A stretch of DNA of 40,990 nt from CALTSX01 sp051647685. GTDB lineage: Bacteria; Chlamydiota; Chlamydiia; Chlamydiales; CALTSX01. Below the pieces are notes generated by a model. The model did not search any database, had not been told where the DNA came from, and saw nothing but the letters and a program-made list of their open reading frames with translations. The DNA lies in NCBI GenBank assembly GCA_051647685.1, contig JBOFEG010000009.1, positions 1 through 40,990 on the forward strand, written 5' to 3'. A program made the position numbers and the translations under genes. Shown in pieces: positions 29,564 to 39,067 of the stretch. How positions within the stretch are numbered: the stretch's first letter is position 1; each line of letters starts with the position of its first letter.

Positions 29564-30838
29564 TCATAAATTAGCGATTTCTAGATTAGACTTTGAAATG
29601 GTCATGCGCTGGCTAGAAGAGTAAATAGTCCAAGAGGCTAATATCCCAAGACACATCAGATATATTCCAGGAGCTCCACTCCAGTTTGTAATTTTATAGA
29701 GCCAGAGGCATATACTAGCGGTTGGCATTCCTATACATTGTGATCCAAAAGCATATGCCAAAGAGAGAATAAGATATCGTTTACACGGAGTAGTCAAATT
29801 TAGTGTCCAAGCGTGATAGGTAGCGGAGAACGATACTCCAAGTACAACGATTATTATTCGCACGAGAATTATTATGGGAAGAGTTCCATGCTGTAGTATT
29901 GCAAATAGCGGGATGGCACATACACTAGCTAGTGTAGCTCCGGTAATCATTACTTTTTCCATTCCGAGTCTATTCGACAAATAGCCAAATAGGGGAAGAA
30001 GCAACATATCTATCCCTATGAGAATAGTATTAATTTGTAGCATAGTAGTTTTTGAAAAGGAAGTTATTAGTGGTATATATCCATTCATTAGTGAAAATGC
30101 TAGAGAATAGATTGAATAACTAAATCCGGATGCAATTATTATCGAAATAAGAACTTTCTTATTTTTTTTTAGAATAGATAATAGGGATAATTTATCCCGA
30201 ATTACATTATGAGTAATGTTACTGCATCGTAAATAACATCCAATAATTGCGGTTGCTCCTCCGCCCCAAAATAAAATTCTCCATGTGCTTTCTAAATCAG
30301 TATATCGACTCATATATGAAGTAATGGCAGAAGCGATTAACATCCCCCCAATCGCGCAAGCATCGTATAAACCACTAAATAATTCTTGTTTTCCTTTTGA
30401 TGTATTTTCAAGAACAAATATAGCGCCACCAGTAGATTCTCCCGCAGCAAAAAAACTTTGAGACATTCTTCCAATAGTTAACAAGATAGGAGCACATAAT
30501 CCTATTTCACGATAACTTGGAATAAATCCAATGCATATCGTTGTAATAGACATTCCAAGTAAGGATATAGAGAGAGCTTGCTTCCGACCAAAGGAATCGC
30601 CTATCCATCCGAAAAGTATAGCTCCTATAGGACGCACCAAAAATCCGGAACATAGAATACTATATGTAAAAATAAGTGCAGTTAATGGATCTTTATTAGT
30701 AAAAAAAATGGGAGCTAAGAATGGAGCTAGCAAACTAAAGAGAGCCGTATCATAGTGTTCTAAAAGGTTACCTATAATTCCGGAGATTTGATTGCGAATA
30801 GATAATTTGTGCATAGTGTTATAAATCATACGCACCAA
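29564..30838 (-). CDS. MFS transporter of the metabolite:H+ symporter (ProP/KgtP-like) type
   Basis: A 424-residue inner-membrane protein with about twelve hydrophobic segments. The family signature is clear: GNLLEHYDTALFSLLAPFLA near the start, then RPIGAILFGWIGDSFGRKQA, the MFS motif between helices 2 and 3. ESTGGAIFVLEN and the central RCSNITHNVIRDKLSLLSIL loop also suit the metabolite:H+ symporter family. The substrate is unknown; obligate intracellular bacteria use such carriers for host metabolites. The frame opens at TTG 30838. In-frame ATG codons at 30829 and 30814 are alternatives, and the conserved part begins shortly after. The gene lies 130 bases downstream of ndk on the same strand. 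Confidence 0.88.
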   Translation of the reverse strand: MVRMIYNTMHKLSIRNQISGIIGNLLEHYDTALFSLLAPFLAPIFFTNKDPLTALIFTYSILCSGFLVRPIGAILFGWIGDSFGRKQALSISLLGMSITTICIGFIPSYREIGLCAPILLTIGRMSQSFFAAGESTGGAIFVLENTSKGKQELFSGLYDACAIGGMLIASAITSYMSRYTDLESTWRILFWGGGATAIIGCYLRCSNITHNVIRDKLSLLSILKKNKKVLISIIIASGFSYSIYSLAFSLMNGYIPLITSFSKTTMLQINTILIGIDMLLLPLFGYLSNRLGMEKVMITGATLASVCAIPLFAILQHGTLPIIILVRIIIVVLGVSFSATYHAWTLNLTTPCKRYLILSLAYAFGSQCIGMPTASICLWLYKITNWSGAPGIYLMCLGILASWTIYSSSQRMTISKSNLEIANL

Positions 30839-30970
30839 AGAATCAACATGCTCCCTACGCTAGCATAATCTAGATCAGGTAGTAAGGGTTAACATAACAT
30901 GTTTTTCAGCCCTACTAATTGGGCACCCCTGGTGAATATAAAATATTATTATCTCGAGATAAATATTAAT

Positions 30971-31393
30971 TTAAATAAAAATTTCTGATTCCTTAAAAAA
31001 ATAAGAAACTTCGAATTCTGCTGTTTCTGGACTATCTGATCCATGTACTGCATTTCTCTCAATATTTTCCCCAAATCGAGCGCGGATCGTATGAGATGCT
31101 GCTTGTGCTGGATTAGTAGATCCCATAATTTCTCTATTTTTTTGAATTGCATTAACTCCCGATAGAACGAGAACGAGTGATGGACCAGAAGTCATAAATT
31201 GAATTAGATCTTGAAAAAAGGGTTGTTTTCCATGAACGTGATAAAATCCCTTTGCTTGTTCTACATTCATTCGAATCATTTTAGCTGCTACAATGCGAAG
31301 ACCTTCTTGTTCAAATGTATTTAAGATTTCTCCAATATGATTTTTCGCAATCGCGTCGGGCTTAATAATTGAGAGTGTTTTTTCTTTATTCAA
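30971..31393 (-). CDS. ndk: Nucleoside-diphosphate kinase
   Basis: Transfers the gamma-phosphate between nucleoside triphosphates and diphosphates through a phosphohistidine. The protein is 140 residues from TTG 31393, which follows AAGGAGG by a normal spacing. The longer reading from TTG 31411 would start inside that ribosome-binding site. From 31393 the active-site histidine is H117 (NAVHGSDSPETA), the usual number. TLSIIKPDAIAKN, MGSTNPAQA and HTIRARFGENIERNAVHGS are all canonical. It is divergent from the P-type ATPase gene with a 137-base AT-rich gap. Typical housekeeping gene; no oddities apart from the TTG start. Confidence 0.97.
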   Translation of the reverse strand: MNKEKTLSIIKPDAIAKNHIGEILNTFEQEGLRIVAAKMIRMNVEQAKGFYHVHGKQPFFQDLIQFMTSGPSLVLVLSGVNAIQKNREIMGSTNPAQAASHTIRARFGENIERNAVHGSDSPETAEFEVSYFFKESEIFI

Positions 31394-31530
31394 AATATCC
31401 CTCCTTAACAAATAGACAATTAATGTTAATCTAAACCTATAATTTCTTGCAATATGAAGAATAAAATAAAAATTTAACCAATAAGTTTATTTTTAGATAA
31501 ATATTTCTTATTATTATATAATAGTTTTAG

Positions 31531-34197
31531 ATGTTTTGTTATAGAAGTATGAATATGGAAAAGAACTGGCACCTGTATTCAATTGAAGATAGTATAGCAG
31601 AACTAAAAACTACATCAGATGGGTTATCTGGCCCTACAGTAAAAGCCAGAATCAAAACGTATGGATTAAATAGGTTACATACATCACAAGCCAAATCTTT
31701 ATGGCGTCTTTTATTTCATCAGTTCGCAAATCCATTTATTTTGATTCTAACTATTGCAACTTTCATAAAATTCTTTGTTTCTAATTTTTTAGATGGAATC
31801 GTATTACTTGCTACTATTTTTCTTATGGTAATTATAGGCTTTCTACAAGAATTAAAAGCGGAAAAAGCATTAGAGTCTTTAAAAAAGTTAGGGGGGCACA
31901 AATCTAAAGTACATAGAGATGGAAAACTTCAACTTCTAAATTCAGAAGAGCTTGTACCTGGAGATAAAATTTATGTAGAGGTAGGAGATAGAATTCCGGC
32001 TGATGCAAGATTGATTCAAACAAAGAATTTGGAGGTCGATGAATCAATGTTGCATGGAGAATCTATTCCATCTAAAAAACAGACAAACGCATTGCAACGA
32101 TGTGGGCTCGCAGATAGAAATAATATGATTTATATGGGCAGCGTTGTCACTTCTGGTAAAGGTAACGCTATTGTAGTGCATACCGGTATGATGACTGAGG
32201 TTGGAAAAATCGCCGAAAGTATTGAAGAATTGGAAGCAACACCTACTCATTTACAAAAAAATATCAATACAATTGGAAACTGGATGCTATTCATCATATC
32301 TATATCAGTGTTAGTTCTGTGCGCTGTTGGTATCTATCGTGGAATGAGCTTCATAGATGTATTTTTACTCGGAGTCGCTGTGGCTATATCTGCTATTCCA
32401 GAAGGACTACCGCTTGCATTTACAACTACTTTAGCAACAGGTGTACGTTTAATGGCAAAGAGGCATATTATTATTCGTAAGCTAGGCGCAGTAGAAACAT
32501 TGGGATCTACGACAGTAATTTGCTCTGACAAAACGGGTACGCTTACTTGTAATCGAATGACTGTTACACATCTATATTCTCCAGAAATGTCCTTTCAAAT
32601 AGATGGAGATAATAGACAAGGTATAGAAGAGAAAATATTTCGCCTTATGTTACATATCGGAATTTTATGTAATAATGCTGTTATTCAAAAAAATAAAAAT
32701 ACTTATAAAATTATTGGGGATCCGACAGAAGCAGCTCTTTTAATTGCTGGCAGAGAAGCGGGTATAGAAGCAGAGCAATTATCGAATAAATATCCAAGAG
32801 TAGATGAAATTCCGTTTACTAGTGAGAGTTTATATATGTCGACACTTCATAATGTCTCAGGAGCTAAATCACATGTATACGCAAAAGGTGCTCCGGAAAA
32901 AATTCTTAGTCTGTGTTCTTTTATCTTTACAAATCAAGGAATTATTCCTTTAGAAAAAAAACATCTCGACCAAATTTCTCTCGATATGGAAGAAATGACC
33001 AAAAATGCTCTGAGACTCCTTGCAGTTGGATTTTATGAGAGTGATACCTTATCAGAAATTGATAAAGGGAAATTAGTGTTTGTCGGAATTTTTGGAATTA
33101 TTGATCCTCCTAGGAAAGAAGCGCTTCACGCTATTCATTTCTGTAAGAGGGCGGGAATTCGAGTTATTATGATTACCGGGGATAATCCAATGACTGCGCT
33201 TGCTATTGCAAAAGAACTAGATATTCCAGCAGAAAAAGTAATTATCGGAACAGAACTCATAGAGTTAAGTAAAAAAGAGCTGCAAAAAGAATTGCAATCA
33301 GTCTCTGTATTTGCACGTATTGAACCCATTCATAAACTGCGTATTGTAAAAGCTCTACAGGGACTTGGAGAAATCGTTGCTGTAACTGGAGATGGGATTA
33401 ATGATGCTCCGGCACTAGAAGCGGCTAATATTGGAATTGCTATGGGAATTTCAGGTACAGATGTTGCTCAAGAATCTGCGGATATGATTTTAGTAGATGA
33501 TCGTTTTGATTCTATTGTATCTGCTATAGAAGAAGGACGAGCGATTTTTAATCGTCTTAGAAACATTTGTGCCTTTTTACTGACAACTTGCTTTGGTGAA
33601 TTATTTGGTCTCATTTTAAGCGTTATCTTTATTGGAATAACTCCTTTAATTCCAATACAAATTCTATGGATAAATTTAGTATGTGGAACTGTAATTGCGA
33701 TACCACTTGGATTTGAATCAAAAATGCATAACGAAATGAATTCACCTCCAAGAGATCCGACTTCTAAATTAATTTATTTAGGTATGGTGTACAGAATCGG
33801 AGCGCTTGCTTTCTTTTTAGGCGTTGGGACTTTTATACTATTTCGATATGTCTATTCCATAGTATCTTTAGACAAAGCAAGAACCATTATTTTATGCAGT
33901 ATCATTGTTTTTGAATGGTTGATTGCATTAGAAATGAGATCAGATGAAGCGCCACTCAGAAGAGTAGGAATATTACGCAATAAACCATTTATTATCTCGA
34001 TTACAATAGCTGCTTTGCTCCATCTATTAATTGTATATACGCCTATTTGTAACAAGATATTTCATATAGAACCACTATCATTGCGAGAATGGGGGATTGC
34101 TATTTTCCCAGGAGTCTCAATTTTTATTTTGGAGTCACTTAGAAAAGAATTCTTTCCTCACTTATTTAGCTTAGGAAAATTTACACCAAAGAAATAA
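31531..34197 (+). CDS. P2-type cation-transporting ATPase (calcium-pump-like)
   Basis: An 888-residue P-type ATPase. The phosphorylated aspartate is D333 (CSDKTGTLTCNR), PEGLP at 290-294 in transmembrane segment 4 is typical of P2-type Ca2+ pumps, and TGDGINDAPA begins at residue 619. The actuator loop reads H175-G-E-S instead of the common T-G-E-S, an unusual first residue. An N-terminal cation-ATPase domain (IEDSIAELKTTSDGLSGPTV) and about ten membrane segments are visible. It probably pumps Ca2+ or another divalent cation out of the cell. In-frame ATG codons at 31549 and 31555 are alternative starts, nothing decides between them. Divergent from ndk. Confidence 0.93.
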   Translation: MFCYRSMNMEKNWHLYSIEDSIAELKTTSDGLSGPTVKARIKTYGLNRLHTSQAKSLWRLLFHQFANPFILILTIATFIKFFVSNFLDGIVLLATIFLMVIIGFLQELKAEKALESLKKLGGHKSKVHRDGKLQLLNSEELVPGDKIYVEVGDRIPADARLIQTKNLEVDESMLHGESIPSKKQTNALQRCGLADRNNMIYMGSVVTSGKGNAIVVHTGMMTEVGKIAESIEELEATPTHLQKNINTIGNWMLFIISISVLVLCAVGIYRGMSFIDVFLLGVAVAISAIPEGLPLAFTTTLATGVRLMAKRHIIIRKLGAVETLGSTTVICSDKTGTLTCNRMTVTHLYSPEMSFQIDGDNRQGIEEKIFRLMLHIGILCNNAVIQKNKNTYKIIGDPTEAALLIAGREAGIEAEQLSNKYPRVDEIPFTSESLYMSTLHNVSGAKSHVYAKGAPEKILSLCSFIFTNQGIIPLEKKHLDQISLDMEEMTKNALRLLAVGFYESDTLSEIDKGKLVFVGIFGIIDPPRKEALHAIHFCKRAGIRVIMITGDNPMTALAIAKELDIPAEKVIIGTELIELSKKELQKELQSVSVFARIEPIHKLRIVKALQGLGEIVAVTGDGINDAPALEAANIGIAMGISGTDVAQESADMILVDDRFDSIVSAIEEGRAIFNRLRNICAFLLTTCFGELFGLILSVIFIGITPLIPIQILWINLVCGTVIAIPLGFESKMHNEMNSPPRDPTSKLIYLGMVYRIGALAFFLGVGTFILFRYVYSIVSLDKARTIILCSIIVFEWLIALEMRSDEAPLRRVGILRNKPFIISITIAALLHLLIVYTPICNKIFHIEPLSLREWGIAIFPGVSIFILESLRKEFFPHLFSLGKFTPKK

Positions 34198-34281
34198 TAA
34201 AATACTTACTTTATTTGTTTTTTTGATTAAACGTTTATAGAGCAGATATATATGTTTAAAGTAGGGAAATAGAGAATTCTC

Positions 34282-35029
34282 TTAATCAGATAGTCGAATA
34301 ATATTTATAGACCCTGCTTTACCCATGATTAAACTTATAGGTTGTTTCAATACTTTTATTTTTAGATAAGCTGGAGTATTATTTATTCTAATAATTTCTT
34401 GAATAGATAGCGGAATTCCTGTCATAGCAAGAGTGATAGGAGCAGAAATAGGTTCATGATCTACAAAAATCTGCAGCTCTCCTAAGTATGAATAATAAGT
34501 TAAAAGTGTAGACTGAATAAAATAACTTCCGGATTTCTTTATAACAAATGAATCTGGATGAAATTTGTCAATTGAATCTCCGTGTATTATATTTACTTCG
34601 TTAAATGTAATAAAACTATCTTTTGCAAAGGTAATCTTAATCTTACTATAATTTATGAGCTCGGCATGAAGATGATCTAAATCATTAGTAGGACATGTAA
34701 CACCTCTTGGCCCTTGCTCTCCTGTAGTACCTGGAGATCCACGAGGGCCTTCGGGACCCATGAGCCCTGTGCTTCCTTGAGGACCTACGGGCCCTTGGGG
34801 TCCAACTTCACCACGCATTCCCGTAGTACCGGCAATACCTCTAGGCCCTTGCTCACCTTTAGGGCCTATAGGGCCCATGCTTCCTGGGATTACTTGAGGA
34901 CGAACCGAAGAAGTAAAAATTTTTTCGAAGAATGAGGATGTTTACCTACTTCTAGAACATGTAAAATATCTGTTGAATATAGACACCATTGAAATGAGAT
35001 TAAAACAATAATTTTTAAAAAAAATTCAT
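34282..35029 (-). pseudogene. Collagen-like surface protein with BclA-type head, N-terminus frameshifted
   Basis: From MGP (34878) the frame reads a short collagen region (GPIGPKGEQGPRG ... GPQGPVGPQGSTGLMGPEG), then DLDHLHAELINYS opens a C1q/BclA-like head of ~130 residues (residues 68-198). A signal peptide is missing from this frame. It is recoverable upstream: ATG 35029 (five bases after the barrel gene) begins MNFFLKIIVLISFQWCLYS if one base is added to the T8 run at 35017-35024. A second added base in the A/T run near 34915-34925 joins it to the collagen frame. So the gene is either broken by two homopolymer deletions, phase-variable, or affected by sequencing error. It pairs with the upstream barrel gene as in the other locus. 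Confidence 0.7.
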
Positions 35030-35034
35030 AATGA

Positions 35035-35934
35035 TTATCCTCTATACTCTTCTTTGTAGGTTATATTTAAACAAGTTCTAATAGGATCCCATCTAGAAAT
35101 TGGAATTCTTATACTAGACTTTTTATCACTTGAGTCCGCTCCTAATGGAATATTAATTCCAATAATCCCTACAACTGTTTCTCCTCGGCCTTTACCTATA
35201 TTTGATCTACAAGCAAAATGTTGGTAAACATTAATTCCTAAAGAAATTGATTTCAATTGAAGCTGTGTTTTATATTCTATTCCAAAATTTCTATTAAAAA
35301 CCCAATAGGGTGCGACTGAAAAATAAAAATCTAAAAATTTTTGCTGAATTCTTTTACCAATTTCGACCTCACAACCAGTTAATGACTTTGAAGTATGATA
35401 TTCGATTACTCTATAAGAATTAAATTGGTGGTAATTTTTAGATTGAACCATTTTTGTAATGGGTAAATAGAAATTTGTTCTAACTTCCAGAAAAGATAAA
35501 CTTTCGAAACCTAGTCCAATTTGATGAAATTTATCTAAATTAAAATGTTTTATATCATAAAAGATATTGATTCCTAAAATGGTTTTTATATAAGGAAAAT
35601 AATTGCGCAAGCCAAACCCTAAATTAAAAGCATACTCTGTAGAGTCGCTCATTGAATAATTAAACGATAATAATGGTGAATAAGTGAAATTATCAGTTTG
35701 AGGTAAATATGATACTTTTGTTGTACAAAAAGAATGACAAAAATAAGGATTTTTACCAGTTAACATAGATACATTAAAGAATATATTATCTTTTATGTAC
35801 TGTGTTGTCGTGTAGGGTTCTCTGCTATTTATATTTAAGGGATCATTGAAGAAAGCTGAGAGCTGTCCAATATTTATAGAAAGAAAGGCTATTAATGATA
35901 AAAAAGAATAATATAGAATTATATTTATTATCAA
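35035..35934 (-). CDS. Outer-membrane beta-barrel, inverse-autotransporter-like, without passenger (copy 1)
   Basis: A 299-residue exported barrel. Residues 1-26 resemble a signal peptide (MIINIILYYSFLSLIAFLSI). Alternating strands such as FNLGFGLRNYFPYIKTILGI followed by NIFYDIKHFNLDKFHQIGLG and LEVRTNFYLPIT match the intimin/inverse-autotransporter barrel. In that family the 'L-G-x-N-x-F-Y-D' and 'L-E-x-R-x-N-x-Y-x-P' motifs recur. Such barrels normally carry a C-terminal passenger. This one ends at the barrel (ISRWDPIRTCLNITYK). A collagen-like gene begins five bases downstream. The paralogue at 39068-39958 shares NPYFC-x-SF, GINIPL and IPISRW. Possibly a two-gene version of the system. 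Confidence 0.72.
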   Translation of the reverse strand: MIINIILYYSFLSLIAFLSINIGQLSAFFNDPLNINSREPYTTTQYIKDNIFFNVSMLTGKNPYFCHSFCTTKVSYLPQTDNFTYSPLLSFNYSMSDSTEYAFNLGFGLRNYFPYIKTILGINIFYDIKHFNLDKFHQIGLGFESLSFLEVRTNFYLPITKMVQSKNYHQFNSYRVIEYHTSKSLTGCEVEIGKRIQQKFLDFYFSVAPYWVFNRNFGIEYKTQLQLKSISLGINVYQHFACRSNIGKGRGETVVGIIGINIPLGADSSDKKSSIRIPISRWDPIRTCLNITYKEEYRG

Positions 35935-36358
35935 AATAAAAACTTTCTTTTATTTCAAACTAGTTAGGGCATAAGTTTCAGATAAAGTTTAATAATTTTT
36001 ACTATCATCCACAGTTATTGATAAATACTTTAGAAGAGAATAGGATGATTAACAATAAAATATTATAAGTTATTCTCATAAAGGACTAAAATTTTTTATT
36101 AGTTAAAATTATTTCTATTTTCAAAAAAAATTTGATTTCTGTAAATTAATTCGCCTAGACTATCCATAAAGTTTTGAGAGGATTTTTTCTTTAGTTAACA
36201 ATAATTACTGTTATTTTCGATTCGATTAGGAGAGATTTTTTTTCTCAGTTATGAGTTTCCATTAAAAATCTGTAAAATAATTTTAGTTTTCAAAAATATT
36301 TCTTTGTAATACATTTTTGTAGCAAATTTTTTAATATAATTTAACAAAGAGTTTACAA
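35935..36358. other. 424-base AT-rich intergenic region between divergent genes
   Basis: No credible gene is visible on either strand. The left part should hold the promoter of barrel copy 1 (minus strand), the right part that of the 36359 gene (plus strand), which has AAAGAG as a weak ribosome-binding site. A small GGAGAG/CTC hairpin near 36229-36245 is the only secondary structure I notice. Confidence 0.6.
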
Positions 36359-37372
36359 ATGACCATACCCATACGAGCTTCATCTGAAATTATACGAAAT
36401 ATGCCTCGATTTGTTCCTAGAGAAGATATTCCGAGTATGATCGCGAATGTTTGTAAAAATCCTTACACTCGTCCTGTTCCAGGAGCAAAATCTCTGTCGG
36501 TTTGTGAAATAAATAATAAACGTGTCTTTTTTGTTCATAAAGATTTACAAAAAGAAATTAACTTTTGTAATGCTCGAAGCGGAATCTTGAGTCATTTAAA
36601 ATTGGCTGAAGATACTAAAATATTACAAGTGATTGGGGATTGTATTCCTTTTTCTAAACTGGGTACTGAGCGGGCGAAAGACATATTGCCTCCTATTTTA
36701 GAAAAACCCAATCAATTACTTCTTTGGGGCTATACGGGAAGTCAAAAAGATCATGGTAGACGGTTGGATATAAATCAGATACTTAATACATGGGTTGATG
36801 AATCTCCTTTGCGGGGCAATCAGGTGCTTGCAAATGTTCTTGATATAGATACTCCTAGGGCATTGAAAGAGTGGAATTGTCTTGGTTCGGAAACTACAAA
36901 GAATTTTTATTTAGTAAATGGAGATGCGACATTTGGAGAAGACATAGCATCTTCTGATTTTCTTACAGATAAAGCATGTTGTTTTGATGGAGGAATACAG
37001 TCATTTAGACAGATGATGAATCTACTTATGAGAGATATAGATATTCAATGTTATCATGGGTTTAGGGAGAAAAAAAATGTTGTACAAAATACATATTTCT
37101 CTGCGGTCGAATTTATCAAATTTATAAGGGGTAATATTCAAGAATATTATAAATATAATAACCTCACAGAAGGTAAAATTCCTGAAAAAATGGAAGTAGC
37201 GAATGAATTTCTAGAACTCTGGAGAGATAGTTATTTAGAAATACATCCGCTCTATAATCCAGAAGTGAATGATCCCAGTAATAGAGACGCTCTCTTCCAA
37301 GTTGCTTGGAATCTCTTTTTAGAGAAAGAGTTATGGAAAAAATTAAATTTATGTCAATTTTCAGCTGTTTAA
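36359..37372 (+). CDS. Hypothetical protein, 337 aa, possible Rossmann-like fold
   Basis: A soluble protein with no signal peptide or membrane segment. ILQVIGDCIPFSKLGTERA (about 87-105), then QLLLWGYTGSQKDHGRR (about 119-135) and KACCFDGGIQSFRQMMNLL (about 207-225) have the look of a nucleotide-binding Rossmann-type fold. 'Y-T-G-S' and 'F-D-G-G-x-Q-S-F' are possible binding loops, as in SLOG-type domains, but this is a weak impression. The C-terminal ~100 residues are helical (YNNLTEGKIPEKMEVANEFL). Its end overlaps the converging head-only gene by 12 bases. The gene is unrelated in appearance to the surface cluster around it. Confidence 0.6.
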   Translation: MTIPIRASSEIIRNMPRFVPREDIPSMIANVCKNPYTRPVPGAKSLSVCEINNKRVFFVHKDLQKEINFCNARSGILSHLKLAEDTKILQVIGDCIPFSKLGTERAKDILPPILEKPNQLLLWGYTGSQKDHGRRLDINQILNTWVDESPLRGNQVLANVLDIDTPRALKEWNCLGSETTKNFYLVNGDATFGEDIASSDFLTDKACCFDGGIQSFRQMMNLLMRDIDIQCYHGFREKKNVVQNTYFSAVEFIKFIRGNIQEYYKYNNLTEGKIPEKMEVANEFLELWRDSYLEIHPLYNPEVNDPSNRDALFQVAWNLFLEKELWKKLNLCQFSAV

Positions 37373-37861
37373 TCGAATAATGCTAATGAATGCAGAATTT
37401 TTCGACTGTAAATAAATGGGTCTCTCTTCTCCAACAAATTCCAAAGTTACGGGTGCTGAAACTACTTCTATGATTCTTTGTAGGGAAAGTTTATTGTTCT
37501 CATCGCAAACAGTTGTAGCAATGGGAGTCCCATTGAGTTTCATAACAATAGTTTTATTCGAACGCGGCAAAACATTGGCAATAAAATGTATGTAATAGTT
37601 TCCATTTTCATCTAAGGATATAATTGTCTCATCATATTGAGAAATACTTTGACCCGAATATATGGGAGTTTCTACAAAAAAAATAGAGTGTTCTCCAGAT
37701 CCTTTGCCATTTTGATTTGCACTAAAAAAATAATCTAGAGACCTTAATTCTGGTAGTACACTAAATGGCGATCGATCATTGATAGCTATTGCAGAATAAA
37801 GTGATAGATTATGTACTAGCAGGGAAAAAATATATAATTTAAGAACATGTTTTATTTTCAT
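37361..37861 (-). CDS. Secreted BclA/C1q-like head domain protein without collagen stalk
   Basis: A 166-residue protein with a signal peptide (MKIKHVLKLYIFSLLVHNLS, about 1-24). The remainder matches the heads of the collagen-like proteins: LDYFFSANQNG near the start, then SISQYDETIISLDENGNYYI (compare SETNVTTFSLNETGDYYV), KLNGTPIATTV and a last strand SAFISIIRLN (compare ATISIIQLS). The head is a C1q/TNF-like beta fold likely to trimerise. It has no Gly-X-Y triplets. The gene follows the collagen-like gene by 18 bases on the same strand, so heads of the two proteins may assemble together. It is an unusual stand-alone form. Confidence 0.72.
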   Translation of the reverse strand: MKIKHVLKLYIFSLLVHNLSLYSAIAINDRSPFSVLPELRSLDYFFSANQNGKGSGEHSIFFVETPIYSGQSISQYDETIISLDENGNYYIHFIANVLPRSNKTIVMKLNGTPIATTVCDENNKLSLQRIIEVVSAPVTLEFVGEERPIYLQSKNSAFISIIRLNS

Positions 37862-37879
37862 TATTTTCCTATTCTATAT

Positions 37880-39058
37880 TTAAGGTGTTGATAATTGAAT
37901 GATACTTATAGTTGCATTTCCTCCTAAAGTTACTATGAGTCCAGTTGCTCTCACTTGTAGAGTAGTTGGTGCACTTGTAATATGAACAATTTGCTGTAGA
38001 ACTAATGGAGTACCTGCTGTAGTTAAAACTATATTTGGACCGGTTGCTAGACCACCTACAAAAAGTTGAATTCCTCCAAGTAAAGAAGCTGTGACTGTTT
38101 GTCCTACGAAGTGTACATAATAATCGCCAGTTTCGTTTAACGAAAAAGTAGTTACATTTGTTTCTGAAATCGAAGTACCACTTATTATTGGTGTATTACT
38201 AAATGTAACAGGGGATCCTACAGAAACAGTAAGTCCTTCAGTATTTGAGTTATACAAATGATCCAAAGAAGCTGATCCAAGAGTGCCTGTAGCACCCGCT
38301 GGTCCTGTAGGTCCTGCTGGACCAGTTGCTCCAGTGGTACCCGCTGGGCCAGTAGCTCCAGTAGCACCTGTTGCGCCAGTAGGACCTGCAGGGCCAGTAG
38401 CTCCAGTAGCACCTGTTGCTCCAGTAGGACCTGCAGGGCCAGTAGCTCCAGTAGCACCTGTTGCGCCAGTAGGACCTGCAGGGCCAGTAGCTCCAGTAGC
38501 ACCTGTTGCTCCAGTGGTACCCGCTGGGCCAGTAGCTCCAGTAGCACCTGTTGCGCCAGTAGGACCTGCAGGGCCAGTTGTGCCTGGAAGACCTATTCGG
38601 CCAATAGGACCTGGCGCTCCCGGCAAACCTATTGGGCCAATGGGACCGATTGGACCTGTTCCACCTGTTGCTCCCGGCAAACCTATTGGGCCAATGGGAC
38701 CGATTGGACCTGTCGCTCCAGTGGACCCAAATCCAGTGGCGCCCGTTGCTCCAGTAGCGCCCGTCGCCCCAGTAGGTCCCAGAGGGCCTTGTGATGGTCC
38801 CATAGGACCCGTGGGTCCCATAGGACCAGTAGGTCCCATAGGACCTGTTGTTGGTATGCTTACTTGAGTTCCCGGAGAACCTGGAGGGCCTGGAGGACCT
38901 GGAGGACCTTGAGGTGGCCTAATAGATTTGCATTTTTTCTTTTCTATTTTCATAGAAAATTTAGGTGAACTAGTGTGCGTAGATGCTTCTATTGGAAATA
39001 GAATAGCTCCCATACAAAAGAGAAGAATAAATATTTTAGAATAAAACATGTTTTGCAT
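37880..39058 (-). CDS. Collagen-like surface protein with C1q/BclA-type head
   Basis: A 392-residue exported protein. Residues 1-26 are a signal peptide (MQNMFYSKIFILLFCMGAIL...EAS). A basic stretch (KMKIEKKKCKSIRPP-like) precedes GPPGPPGPPGSPG and then a long Gly-X-Y region to about residue 260, mostly GAT/GPA/GPT/GPM, including GATGATGATGPAGPT units. Residues 266-392 form the beta-rich head (LDHLYNSN ... SLNETGDYYVHFVGQ ... LGGIQLFVGGL ... TISIIQLSTP). The layout is that of BclA-type exosporium proteins, where threonine-rich triplets carry glycans. It lies nine bases after barrel copy 2, so both are probably co-transcribed; the barrel may export or anchor it. The Gly-X-Y DNA is a 45-base repeat likely to vary in length. 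Confidence 0.88.
   Translation of the reverse strand: MQNMFYSKIFILLFCMGAILFPIEASTHTSSPKFSMKIEKKKCKSIRPPQGPPGPPGPPGSPGTQVSIPTTGPMGPTGPMGPTGPMGPSQGPLGPTGATGATGATGATGFGSTGATGPIGPIGPIGLPGATGGTGPIGPIGPIGLPGAPGPIGRIGLPGTTGPAGPTGATGATGATGPAGTTGATGATGATGPAGPTGATGATGATGPAGPTGATGATGATGPAGPTGATGATGATGPAGTTGATGPAGPTGPAGATGTLGSASLDHLYNSNTEGLTVSVGSPVTFSNTPIISGTSISETNVTTFSLNETGDYYVHFVGQTVTASLLGGIQLFVGGLATGPNIVLTTAGTPLVLQQIVHITSAPTTLQVRATGLIVTLGGNATISIIQLSTP
38337..38577. repeat. 45-base tandem repeat coding for GATGATGATGPAGPT units
   Basis: GGCCAGTAGCTCC recurs at 38347, 38392, 38437, 38482 and 38527, a regular 45-base period. A larger 180-base period is also seen, since CCAGTGGTACCCGCTGGGCC occurs at both 38331 and 38511. 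Near-identical units imply recent expansion and possible strain-to-strain length change. Confidence 0.9.
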
Positions 39059-39067
39059 AGTAGTTAC

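Noticed and set aside
38283..38867. Plus-strand frame of proline-alanine-valine repeats
   Set aside because: Antisense of the Gly-X-Y stalk coding sequence; low-complexity shadow.
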